The position numbers and the translations under genes were made by a program. Under the pieces are notes generated by a model, which worked only from the letters and a program-made list of their open reading frames with translations, searched no databases and was not told where the DNA came from. 8,448 bases of DNA from Eutrophocola sp963925675 (GTDB taxonomy: Bacteria; Pseudomonadota; Gammaproteobacteria; Pseudomonadales; Pseudohongiellaceae), in assembly GCA_963925675.1 (NCBI GenBank), contig CAWUSW010000050.1, positions 1-8,448 of the forward strand, read 5' to 3'. Positions 1 through 6,150 of this stretch are shown one piece after another (within the stretch, counting starts at the first letter, position 1; every line of letters starts with the position of its first letter).

Positions 1-360
1 GCGCTAATTCAGGAACCCCAGCTCCTTGTTCTCGACGAACCTGCACAGGGAGTTGACGTCAATGGTCAGGCTGAGCTGTATCGCTTGATAGCCGACATTC
101 GCAGCCGACATAAATGTGGGATTTTGCTCGTCTCACACGATTTACATTTGGTTATGTCTGCTACTGACGAAGTTATTTGCCTTAACCAGCATGTCTGCTG
201 CCATGGTCATCCTGAACAGGTAAGTAACGATCCTGCATATCTGGAATTATTCGGCAGAAAAGATGCGGAAACTCTGGCTGTTTATACTCATCACCACAAT
301 CATAGTCATGAGCTGGGTGGTGAAGTCATAAAAGGTAAAGATAAGGGAAGCTCTGAATAA
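1..360 (+). CDS. znuC: Zinc ABC transporter ATP-binding protein ZnuC (3' part, 5' end outside window)
   Basis: This is the C-terminal part of the ATPase that powers high-affinity Zn(II) import with the permease ZnuB and the periplasmic binding protein ZnuA. The frame is open from base 1, so Walker A and the signature motif lie left of the window. Visible are Walker B with its catalytic Glu (LLVLDEP, bases 22-42), the D-loop (QGVD) and the switch histidine in LLVSHD (His codon at 136-138). A His-rich stretch (HHHNHSH, bases 289-309) follows the domain. Such tails are common in ZnuC and are thought to bind zinc; this His-rich tail, together with znuB downstream, separates it from other metal ABC ATPases. 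The stop is TAA at 358-360. No Zur operator is visible here; any would lie upstream of the window. Confidence 0.93.
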   Translation, partial: ALIQEPQLLVLDEPAQGVDVNGQAELYRLIADIRSRHKCGILLVSHDLHLVMSATDEVICLNQHVCCHGHPEQVSNDPAYLELFGRKDAETLAVYTHHHNHSHELGGEVIKGKDKGSSE

Positions 361-362
361 TC

Positions 363-497
363 ATGAATAATTTCAGCGAGACCAGGAAAGCGCAGTCGCA
401 AGGTGGAAACCGATGGGCATGGCTAGAGGCTTACAACACGGCGAGCGTACGCTCATTGTCATGCCCTAAGGGGCTTACCAAGAACTCCAGGCACTAA
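363..497 (+). CDS. Candidate 44-codon small ORF in the znuC-znuB gap (unproven)
   Basis: An uninterrupted ATG-to-TAA frame starts 2 nt after the znuC stop and ends 11 nt before the znuB start, filling the gap almost exactly. The product begins MNNFSETRKAQ and contains RWAWLEAYNTASVRSL; it is basic, has one Cys and one C-terminal His, no membrane segment and no metal-binding pattern. I do not recognise it. The only Shine-Dalgarno-like stretch (AAGGGAAG, near 343-350) is rather far from the ATG. An open frame of this length can occur by chance, and the same DNA contains a nested palindrome, so the region may act as RNA structure instead. If real, it would be translationally coupled to znuC. Confidence 0.22.
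   Translation: MNNFSETRKAQSQGGNRWAWLEAYNTASVRSLSCPKGLTKNSRH
415..466 (+). repeat. Nested inverted repeat between znuC and znuB
   Basis: GGGCATG (415-421) pairs with CATGCCC (460-466), and the stem extends inward by a G-U and a C-G pair. Inside it lies a perfect 12-bp palindrome, GAGCGTACGCTC (443-454), which can fold as a 4-bp hairpin with a GTAC loop. No T-run follows, so it does not look like an intrinsic terminator. It could be an mRNA processing or stability element setting the ZnuC:ZnuB ratio, a repeat-family member, or a protein-binding site. Only the pairing is seen; the role is inferred. Confidence 0.5.
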
Positions 498-508
498 ACG
501 GTATTTTT

Positions 509-1297
509 ATGGCTGATTTTATTCTACGAGCATTACTTGCCGGATTGATGGTGGCCATCATCGCCGGGCCGCTTGGATGCTTTGTCGTATGGCGCCGGAT
601 GTCTTATTTTGGCGACACTCTGGCGCATTCCGCGCTATTTGGCATTGCACTGGGCTTGCTGCTGGATATTAATCTGGAACTTGCCGTCATTATGGCCTGC
701 ATGCTGTTAGCCGTAGTTCTTGTCATGCTGGAAAACCGCCGCGGCCTGTCTACCGATACAATTTTAGGGATTCTGGCCCATAGCTCGCTGGCTCTTGGCC
801 TGGTAATTATAAGTTTTACAGACAATCAGGTAAATTTGATGGCTTACCTGTTTGGCGACCTTCTGACAGTTTCTACCAGTAATTTAATATGGATAGGCCT
901 TACTGTAGTAATCGTTCTGGGCGTTTTATTCAAAAACTGGAATCGGTTGTTAACCATTACCCTTCACGAAGAACTTGCACAAGTTGAAGGGCTCAATGTT
1001 TTGCAATTGCGCTTGTTGCTGATGATGCTTATAGCGCTAATTGTCGCTGTTTCAATGAAAGTTGTAGGCGTGCTACTTATCACTTCTCTTTTAATCATTC
1101 CTCCAGCTTGCGCTCGAGCCTTTACCAAAACACCGGAAACGATGTCCGCTTTTGCCAGCATGGTCGGCTGTATTGCTGTTTGTGGCGGTTTGGCAGCATC
1201 CTGGTTCTGGGACACACCTACCGGCCCCAGTATTGTGGTAGCAACCAGTATTTTGTTTGTGATTTCCAGGCTTGCAGGTATTGGTGAGAAAAGCTGA
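509..1297 (+). CDS. znuB: Zinc ABC transporter permease ZnuB
   Basis: Integral membrane permease of the Znu importer, which moves Zn(II) from ZnuA across the inner membrane on ATP hydrolysis by ZnuC. The 262-residue length is normal for the family. The protein is nearly all hydrophobic helices (about eight), with the family pattern RRMSYFGDTLAHSALFGIALG (residues 29-49), NLMAYLFGDLL (109-119), a cytoplasmic coupling-type segment TLHEELAQVEGLN (151-163) and VVGVLLITSLLIIPPACAR (185-203). The ATG at 509 has no good Shine-Dalgarno, but an in-frame TAA at 467-469 with no start codon between rules out an upstream start. It lies downstream of znuC on the same strand, presumably in one transcript, but with an atypically long 148-bp spacer (these genes often overlap or nearly touch). 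It is convergent with the sco gene. Confidence 0.95.
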   Translation: MADFILRALLAGLMVAIIAGPLGCFVVWRRMSYFGDTLAHSALFGIALGLLLDINLELAVIMACMLLAVVLVMLENRRGLSTDTILGILAHSSLALGLVIISFTDNQVNLMAYLFGDLLTVSTSNLIWIGLTVVIVLGVLFKNWNRLLTITLHEELAQVEGLNVLQLRLLLMMLIALIVAVSMKVVGVLLITSLLIIPPACARAFTKTPETMSAFASMVGCIAVCGGLAASWFWDTPTGPSIVVATSILFVISRLAGIGEKS

Positions 1298-1304
1298 TTA
1301 AGTT

Positions 1305-1327
1305 GGGCTTTCAAACTTTAAACGCCC
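1305..1327 (+). terminator. Weak possible terminator of znuB
   Basis: GGGC-TTT and AAA-(C)-GCCC form a 7-bp stem with one bulged C around an 8-nt loop, just after the znuB stop. It is followed by an AT-rich tract (GAATTATTTT) that runs into the convergent sco gene. The stem is weak and the T-run is not clean, so this is only a candidate. Confidence 0.28.
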
Positions 1328-1330
1328 GAA

Positions 1331-1975
1331 TTATTTTACCAGGTATTTTTTTACTGCCTGGAAATTTTCCAGCATCAGCTCTGGTTGATATGGCGCTTTA
1401 AAAAATCCCACATTATTGCCCTGAGGATCAATCAGCATAATTTCACCATTGTGGGTAATCAGGTAATTTTCATCATCAACCCTTAAGTAGGAAAATGCCA
1501 CATTCATTTGTCTCGACAGTGAGTAGAGGCTTGAATAGTCACCCGTAAGCCCAATAAAGGCGGGATTAAAAAAGTTGACATAGCTGGCCAGCTTTTCCGG
1601 AGTATCCCGGTTCGGGTCCACACTAATCATTGCCACTTGCACATCATTTATTGCGGAGTTTTTTTCCAGTAAATCATAAAACTGCCTGATGGAGGCCATG
1701 GTCAGTGGGCAGATATCCGGGCAAAAAGTATAACCAAAAAATACCAGAGTCCATTTATTGGCTAATAATTCCTGCGTTACCGTATCGCCCAATTGATCTG
1801 TCAAACTAAAGTCATCAATGTGGATCGGCGCATCATAGACAAAGAAACTATCATTGCGCAGTGACTCTTTAGTTATTGGATTAAAGACAAAAACCAGATA
1901 AACAAGGAAGGCGCCAAGCAGAACCGAAATTCCGGCAAGTATGGTGAGGAGTATTTTAATGCGGGCATTATCCAT
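1331..1975 (-). CDS. sco: Sco1/SenC-family copper chaperone for cytochrome oxidase
   Basis: Membrane-anchored thioredoxin-fold protein of 214 residues that delivers copper to, or reduces the cysteines of, the CuA site of cytochrome oxidase subunit II on the periplasmic side. One N-terminal membrane anchor (residues 7-31) precedes the Sco domain. The copper ligands are Cys85 and Cys89 in GYTFCPDICP, plus His175 in YLITHNG. The family segments SVDPNRDTPEKL (118-129) and FIGLTGD (140-146) are intact. The start is ATG with a purine-rich GGGGAAAAA upstream. It is the last gene of the cta block, 54 nt after ctaB, the usual position for SCO genes in gammaproteobacteria. Several Sco paralogues also act in redox stress, but this context favours oxidase assembly. 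Confidence 0.92.
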   Translation of the reverse strand: MDNARIKILLTILAGISVLLGAFLVYLVFVFNPITKESLRNDSFFVYDAPIHIDDFSLTDQLGDTVTQELLANKWTLVFFGYTFCPDICPLTMASIRQFYDLLEKNSAINDVQVAMISVDPNRDTPEKLASYVNFFNPAFIGLTGDYSSLYSLSRQMNVAFSYLRVDDENYLITHNGEIMLIDPQGNNVGFFKAPYQPELMLENFQAVKKYLVK

Positions 1976-2029
1976 TACGGCTTTTTCCCCAACCAGGTTT
2001 TACCTGAAGAATTTATCCGCCTGACCTGA

Positions 2030-2923
2030 CTAGAGATAGTGGTCTATCAAAAGCGCAATAAAAAGCACTATCAGGTAAGCAATGGAATAACGAAAAGTAG
2101 TTAATGCCGCTCTTGGATTGTCAGTAAAAAACAAGCGTAAAGAGTGATAAAGGAATCCAGCGCCCAAAACTATCGCCGCGGCCAAATAAAGGGGTCCGCT
2201 CATCCCGGTCAGAAACGGCAAAATGGTGACCAGGCACATGATAATTGTGTAAAGCAGTGTGTGTAATTTTGTCAGCGGATCGCCGTGGGTTACTGGCAGC
2301 ATCGGAATGTCAGTTTTTGCATAATCACTTTTGCGATGAATCGCTAATGGCCAGAAATGCGGAGGAGTCCAGGCAAAAATGATTAATACCAGTAGCAGGC
2401 CATTGGGATCAATGGTGCCCGTGACAGCTGTCCAGCCAAGCAGTGGTGGCATCGCACCGGAAAGCCCTCCAATGACAATATTCTGCGGAGTTGCGCGTTT
2501 CAGAAAGCCTGTGTAAATGATTGCGTAGCCAACGAAGGATGCGAGTGTCAGCCAGGCGCATAAAGGATTAACCAGAAATATAAGAATCAACATGCCAAGC
2601 AAGCAAATCCCAAGGGCAAACAACAGGGCCTGAGTTGGACTGACTTTGCCCTGGGGTATCGGGCGCTTGATTGTGCGCTGCATGATTGTGTCTACCTGAT
2701 GATCAATCAGATGATTAACTACGGCACCGGCACTGGCCACCAAAGCAATCCCCAGATTGCCCCAGATTAAAATATTCAGGGAAACCATGCCCGGCACAGC
2801 AAGGAACATGCCTACCAGAGAAGTCAGGATCATCATCATGACCACCCGGGGTTTACACATTTCGTAGTAATCCCGCCAGCTGGCAACTTTTTTATCTGAC
2901 TGCTTGTAAAGTATTTCTGTCAT
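2030..2923 (-). CDS. ctaB: Protoheme IX farnesyltransferase (heme O synthase), CtaB/CyoE
   Basis: Polytopic UbiA-superfamily prenyltransferase that joins the farnesyl group of farnesyl diphosphate to the 2-vinyl group of protoheme, giving heme O. The 297-residue length is typical. The first Asp-rich site is N70-HLI-D74-HQV-D78 followed by MQRTIKRP; the second conserved segment, HRKSDYAKTDIPMLP, carries D200, K203 and D205; WTPPHFWPLAI just before it is a family hallmark. About seven to nine membrane helices are evident. It starts 4 nt after the ctaA stop with no clear Shine-Dalgarno, suggesting translational coupling. Linkage to ctaA rather than cyoABCD shows that it serves an aa3-type oxidase through heme A; cyoE is the orthologous name in the bo3 system. 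Confidence 0.95.
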   Translation of the reverse strand: MTEILYKQSDKKVASWRDYYEMCKPRVVMMMILTSLVGMFLAVPGMVSLNILIWGNLGIALVASAGAVVNHLIDHQVDTIMQRTIKRPIPQGKVSPTQALLFALGICLLGMLILIFLVNPLCAWLTLASFVGYAIIYTGFLKRATPQNIVIGGLSGAMPPLLGWTAVTGTIDPNGLLLVLIIFAWTPPHFWPLAIHRKSDYAKTDIPMLPVTHGDPLTKLHTLLYTIIMCLVTILPFLTGMSGPLYLAAAIVLGAGFLYHSLRLFFTDNPRAALTTFRYSIAYLIVLFIALLIDHYL

Positions 2924-2927
2924 GGTT

Positions 2928-3947
2928 TTAAAACGTTGAAACTTTGTTTAAACGATAATTGAGGGTGACAAGGGTGAGCAATAGTAATGCACCCCCCGCG
3001 TTATGTGCAACCGCGACCCATAAAGGCAAGGCAAACACGATATTGCTAATCCCCAGGCTTAACTGTAATACCAGCATGCCCAGTAAGACATTAGTGAGCC
3101 TTTTCATTTCCCGCCCACCGGAATTCTTGTAAAGCTTGAAGATCAGTAGCCCAAGCACCAGTGTCACGACAATGGCGCCTATGCGGTGGGCGATATGAAT
3201 TGCAACTCGTGCCTCTCCGTCCATTTGTCCACCAAGATAATTGGGGCCGATCTCCTGGGCCACATTAAAGCCATTGGCAAAATCCATCGGCGGTATCCAG
3301 CGTCCCTGACAGGTTGGCAAATCGGGACATGCCAGCGCCGCATAATTAGAGCTGGTCCAGCCGCCCAGAGAAATCTGCATTACCAGCAGAACTAATGCTG
3401 TCATAGCCAGGGGCTTGAGGCTGGTCCATTGGCTTATTGGGATGTTCGGTTGTTGCCAGGGTCGATTATTAAGTCGCAAACTTAATAACCACAATAAGCT
3501 CAGAGTAGTAAAACCGCCCAACAAATGCGTGGTAACCACTTGTGGCCATAGTTTCAATGTGACCGTCCACATGCCAAACAAACCCTGAGCTATAACTAAA
3601 GCCAGCAGAAACAAGGGCAATTTAAAGGGTTGGTCAGTGGCCTGACGATTTTTCCAGGCAATCACGTTAATACCAATGATGAGCAAACCCAGGATGCTGG
3701 CGAAATATCGGTGTATTACTTCCGGCCAGGCTTTTTCAGCTTCAAAGGGCGCATCTGGAAAAGCGGCTTCTGCCTGAGCAATTTCTTCAGCTGTTTCAGG
3801 GACGCCTATAAAACCATAACACCCAGGCCAGTCAGGACATCCCAGGCCGGCATCTTCGAGACGCGTCCAGGCTCCCAGAATCACAACAACCATGGCAAAG
3901 ATCGTGGCAAATAAAACTAAAAAATATGAGGGCTTTCCGCTTTTCAT
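2928..3947 (-). CDS. ctaA: Heme A synthase CtaA (COX15 family)
   Basis: Inner-membrane enzyme that oxidises the C8 methyl of heme O to a formyl group, making heme A. The 339 residues form two homologous four-helix halves. Heme-ligand histidines are His79 (within PEVIHRY, where Glu76 matches the conserved catalytic Glu of this family), His141 (TTHLLGG), His251/His254 (HIAHRIG) and His315 (AVAHNAGG). Two cysteine pairs lie in periplasmic loops: C37/C43 (GCPDWPGC) and C207/C213 (ACPDLPTC), so this is a two-pair type. The start is ATG; upstream purines are weak. It follows the subunit II-like ORF by 70 nt, with a hairpin in that gap, and leads directly into ctaB. Confidence 0.95.
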   Translation of the reverse strand: MKSGKPSYFLVLFATIFAMVVVILGAWTRLEDAGLGCPDWPGCYGFIGVPETAEEIAQAEAAFPDAPFEAEKAWPEVIHRYFASILGLLIIGINVIAWKNRQATDQPFKLPLFLLALVIAQGLFGMWTVTLKLWPQVVTTHLLGGFTTLSLLWLLSLRLNNRPWQQPNIPISQWTSLKPLAMTALVLLVMQISLGGWTSSNYAALACPDLPTCQGRWIPPMDFANGFNVAQEIGPNYLGGQMDGEARVAIHIAHRIGAIVVTLVLGLLIFKLYKNSGGREMKRLTNVLLGMLVLQLSLGISNIVFALPLWVAVAHNAGGALLLLTLVTLNYRLNKVSTF

Positions 3948-3981
3948 AGTGTTTTCAAATTATCTTTATTTCAGTAACGGG

Positions 3982-4001
3982 CTTTGCCTCGCCAGACAAA
4001 G
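3982..4001 (-). repeat. Hairpin between the subunit II-like ORF and ctaA
   Basis: On the - strand, CTTTGTCT pairs with AGGCAAAG around a GGCG tetraloop: eight pairs, including one G-U. No T-run follows on either strand, so an intrinsic terminator is unlikely. It could be a processing or 3'-end protection element that lets the first gene be expressed at a different level from ctaA-ctaB-sco. Confidence 0.4.
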
Positions 4002-4017
4002 TTTGTAAATTCTCAAA

Positions 4018-4344
4018 TTACTTCAGGGCAATTTGCTGCTGTTGCTGCTCAACATGCTCTACCTGCATGCTTTCAGCTTCGCCACTTTCTCCCTTAATTT
4101 CTACCTCAATCTCCCCCTTATAGAGCCGGGTCAGTACTTTTGCAGCAGGTATCGTCATGGCAATAATGATCACTAGCGGTATTACTGTCCATGCAATCTC
4201 AGTGGCTGTGTTTTTATGAAAGGAAGCTTCCTGCTTTTTCGTTTTCCTGTAAGCCACCAATGACCAGATTATGACGGCATAGACCACCGCAGCTATGGCC
4301 ACACACACCCAGAATACAATCACATTCATGTCATTAGCCTGCAT
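4018..4344 (-). CDS. Short membrane protein resembling only the anchor domain of cytochrome c oxidase subunit II
   Basis: A 108-residue protein with two membrane helices (residues 8-30 and 51-70). The region NTATEIAWTVIPLVIIIAMTIPAAKVL closely follows the COX2 transmembrane-domain pattern (family form: E-x-x-WTxIP followed by P-A-x-KVL). The periplasmic CuA cupredoxin domain that should come next is absent. The chain instead ends in a charged tail, roughly residues 76-108, rich in Glu and carrying five consecutive Gln. The stop is a clean TAA and only 70 nt separate it from ctaA, so the missing domain is not hidden by a nearby frameshift. It cannot carry CuA. As first gene of a heme A/copper assembly block it may be an assembly factor or small oxidase subunit (inference). 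ATG 4344 has GGAAA 9 nt upstream; a second Met (codon 6) is possible. Confidence 0.78.
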   Translation of the reverse strand: MQANDMNVIVFWVCVAIAAVVYAVIIWSLVAYRKTKKQEASFHKNTATEIAWTVIPLVIIIAMTIPAAKVLTRLYKGEIEVEIKGESGEAESMQVEHVEQQQQQIALK

Positions 4345-4511
4345 GCTTGTCTATTTCCATGTTCTGGATGCAGGACAATCGGTAACTTGCACCTTTTACG
4401 AAAAGCACTCGTATTTGGATTATCCCGATAAGCTCATTATCAGTCTTTGTTTCGCTATAAATACACAGCGAAGCTTGCCCAAATCACTGAAGTCCGGCGG
4501 GCCAATTCGGG
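4345..4511 (-). promoter_or_regulatory. Long leader region of the cta genes with inverted repeats
   Basis: If transcription starts about 6-7 nt after the -10 box at 4518-4523, the leader before the first cta-block gene is about 167 nt. It contains TTCGCT-N10-AGCGAA (4451-4472) and GATAA-N5-TTATC (4427-4441), each able to form a hairpin or serve as a dyad operator. Neither is followed by a T-run. A very short upstream ORF (ATG at 4360, stop at 4334) overlaps the main start and ends 4 nt before the second Met codon. I recognise no known riboswitch class. Confidence 0.4.
4451..4472. repeat. Perfect 6-bp inverted repeat TTCGCT-N10-AGCGAA
   Basis: A dyad in the divergent region between the cta block and the carbonic anhydrase gene, about 40-60 bp downstream of the predicted cta transcription start. 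It could be an operator half-site pair or a leader hairpin. The sequence alone does not decide between them. Confidence 0.4.
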
Positions 4512-4517
4512 GCGCGC

Positions 4518-4547
4518 ATTATACCAGCAATTTTTTCGCTATTACCA
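4518..4547 (-). promoter_or_regulatory. Extended -10 promoter facing the cta genes
   Basis: On the - strand a perfect TATAAT (4518-4523) is preceded by TG one base away (TGGTATAAT), the extended -10 form, and followed by the GC-rich GCGCGCC typical of a start site. The -35 is poor (GGTAAT at 17 bp or TGGTAA at 18 bp), which extended -10 promoters tolerate. It is the best sigma-70-type promoter in the window and points at the cytochrome oxidase assembly genes. Confidence 0.6.
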
Positions 4548-4558
4548 TTTAACGTCCC

Positions 4559-4587
4559 TTGTTTAAATATCAAATTTGGAAAATAAT
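4559..4587 (+). promoter_or_regulatory. Possible promoter for the carbonic anhydrase gene
   Basis: TTGTTT (4559-4564) and AATAAT (4582-4587) are 17 bp apart, upstream of the gene start at 4627, in AT-rich DNA. The match to TTGACA/TATAAT is moderate. It implies a leader of roughly 30 nt and makes this region a divergent promoter pair with the cta promoter. Confidence 0.35.
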
Positions 4588-4626
4588 CAATCTCACAATA
4601 AACGGAGTTTTAATCAGGAATATGCC

Positions 4627-5172
4627 ATGACAGTTCGCAGTTACATGGAATTCAACCCCAGGCTTGGCGACAGGGTGTATATCGACAACAGTGCAATCGT
4701 TATTGGCAACGTAGTACTCGGTATCGACTCTTCAGTATGGCCCCTGTCGGTCATTCGCGGTGATGTTCATAGTATACGCATAGGTGACCGCACCAATATC
4801 CAGGATGGTTCAGTTTTACATTGCACCTCCCCCGAGTCTTTTGGCCCTGACGGCTTCCCGTTGACAATCGGTAGTGATGTCACGATAGGCCATAGGGCAA
4901 TACTGCATGGCTGTAAAATCAACGACCGGGTGCTTATTGGCATGGGCGCTATTATTATGGATGGTGCGATTATTGAGTCAGACATCATTCTGGGGGGCGG
5001 GAGCGTGGTATCCCCCGGGAAAACTCTCACCAGCGGCGGCCTCTATGTCGGCTCTCCGGCCCAGCGAGTGCGGGACCTACGCCAGGAAGAAATTGATTTT
5101 CTGGTCTACAGCGCCAAGCATTACGCGAAGCTAAAAGACCTGCATCTGAACTCATCAGAAGTACTGAAATAA
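4627..5172 (+). CDS. Gamma-class carbonic anhydrase family protein (left-handed beta-helix)
   Basis: A 181-residue left-handed beta-helix protein of the gamma-carbonic anhydrase/YrdA group, expected to be a cytoplasmic trimer with metal at subunit interfaces. Hexapeptide repeats of the [LIV]-G-x-x type run from about residue 22 to 130. The three metal-ligand histidines are His65 (VLHCT), His89 (IGHRA) and His94 (LHGC); RGDVHSIRIGDRTNIQDGS is the conserved block before them. The C-terminal helix ends ...YSAKHYAKLK. I chose ATG 4627 because AGGAA lies 6 nt upstream and it gives the usual family length; the frame is open from a TTG at 4576, but that extension looks unlike the family. Many members show no measurable CO2 hydration, so enzyme activity is likely but not certain. 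It is convergent with aroE, 35 bp apart. Confidence 0.9.
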   Translation: MTVRSYMEFNPRLGDRVYIDNSAIVIGNVVLGIDSSVWPLSVIRGDVHSIRIGDRTNIQDGSVLHCTSPESFGPDGFPLTIGSDVTIGHRAILHGCKINDRVLIGMGAIIMDGAIIESDIILGGGSVVSPGKTLTSGGLYVGSPAQRVRDLRQEEIDFLVYSAKHYAKLKDLHLNSSEVLK

Positions 5173-5207
5173 TTAGTCAGGCTGTTTGCTCTTCCCAAAC
5201 CGGTTTT

Positions 5208-6038
5208 CTAGGGTTTTCTGAGCAAGGTAATCAAATCGCTGGTCGTAGGCCTGATTCCGCGCCAGGTCAGGAATGATTCAGCAGCCTGTTCCACCAACAT
5301 CCCCAAACCGTCCATTATTTTGCCTGCTCCGGAATCCTCTGCCCACTGACAAAATGGTGTTGCCTGGTTACTGTACATCAGGTCGTAGCACCAGCTATTG
5401 GCATTAACCAGGCCATCGGCAAGCGGCGGGATTTCACCCTGAAGGCTCGCAGAAGTTGCATTAATTACCCAGTCAAAAGAAGTACTGCCCAGATCATTAA
5501 ATCCACAAGCGCTGATTTGAACATTGTCGACCTCAGCCAATTCTGCAAAAGCCTTGGCCAGCACCTCAGCTTTACTTACAGTTCTGTTGGCAATATAGAG
5601 TAGTGCCGGGCTTTGATTTAATAATGGCTGTAAAATTCCGCGGCTAGCGCCTCCTGCGCCAAGCAAAAGGATTTTCTTGCCCGACAAAGAGCCATTATGA
5701 TTTTCAAGAATGTCAGTAACCAGGCCTATGCCGTCTGTATTATGCCCGCATATTTTCTGCTGGTTGTTCAGATAAAGGGTATTCACTGCGCCGGCAGTCT
5801 GCGCTTGCGGAGAAAGAGTTTCCGCCAAATCATAGGCATCCTGTTTAAACGGAACAGTGACATTAGCTCCTTTCCCCCCAGTAGCGAAAAAACCAAGCGC
5901 TGTTTTGCTAAATTCACCTTCTTCAGACAGCAAGGTATCGTACTTCATCGCCTGACCTGTCTGCCGGGCAAAATGGGCGTGAATTAGTGGAGACTTGCTA
6001 TGACTGACCGGATTGCCAATAACGACATAACGATCCAA
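5208..6038 (-). CDS. aroE: Shikimate dehydrogenase (NADP-dependent) AroE
   Basis: Cytosolic enzyme that reduces 3-dehydroshikimate to shikimate with NADPH in aromatic amino acid and folate precursor synthesis. The 276-residue length is normal. The substrate domain has GNPVSHSKSPLIH (8-20), NVTVPFK with catalytic Lys65 (59-65), Asn86, and NTDG with catalytic Asp102. The Rossmann domain has GAGGASRG (127-134) and the NADP-phosphate-binding NRT (151-153). The start is TTG at 6038, chosen because AGAGGA lies 6 nt upstream and the resulting MDRYVVIGNP matches the usual pseudomonad-type N-terminus. It follows hemF with a 112-bp gap that contains a possible promoter. SHSKSP, where many relatives have GHSKSP, is a mild variant. 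Confidence 0.95.
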   Translation of the reverse strand: MDRYVVIGNPVSHSKSPLIHAHFARQTGQAMKYDTLLSEEGEFSKTALGFFATGGKGANVTVPFKQDAYDLAETLSPQAQTAGAVNTLYLNNQQKICGHNTDGIGLVTDILENHNGSLSGKKILLLGAGGASRGILQPLLNQSPALLYIANRTVSKAEVLAKAFAELAEVDNVQISACGFNDLGSTSFDWVINATSASLQGEIPPLADGLVNANSWCYDLMYSNQATPFCQWAEDSGAGKIMDGLGMLVEQAAESFLTWRGIRPTTSDLITLLRKP

Positions 6039-6072
6039 AACAGATCCTCTTCAAGAAAATTACTGTGCAAGC

Positions 6073-6078
6073 AGTATA
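6073..6078 (-). promoter_or_regulatory. Possible -10 element of an aroE promoter
   Basis: TATACT on the - strand lies about 35 nt before the aroE start, in the 112-bp hemF-aroE gap. No convincing -35 box is seen at the right distance. It suggests aroE may have some transcription independent of hemF. Confidence 0.28.
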
Positions 6079-6150
6079 CCCTACTAACCTTCAGACACTG
6101 CCTCAGATCATACCGAGCTAAAAGGAATTTCTAAGCTGAAAATTAAATTA

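Noticed and set aside
604..825. 73-codon ORF antisense to znuB
   Set aside because: Same reason: Ser/Arg/Met-rich shadow of hydrophobic codons, with no independent start signal.
964..1314. 116-codon ORF antisense to znuB
   Set aside because: It lies almost wholly within the clear znuB frame, has low-complexity composition typical of an antisense shadow of a membrane protein, and shows no recognisable domain.
4295..4552. 85-codon + strand ORF across the cta leader
   Set aside because: It overlaps the start of the subunit II-like gene and the predicted promoter on the other strand, resembles no known family, and has no Shine-Dalgarno.
4576..4626. N-terminal extension of the carbonic anhydrase from TTG 4576
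   Set aside because: The extra 17 residues (Asn/Gln/Ser/His-rich) are unlike the family, whereas ATG 4627 has AGGAA at ideal spacing.
5173..5207. Terminator in the carbonic anhydrase-aroE convergent gap
   Set aside because: Only a loopless palindrome, AAACCGGTTT (5197-5206), is present; no stem-loop with a T-run was found on either strand.
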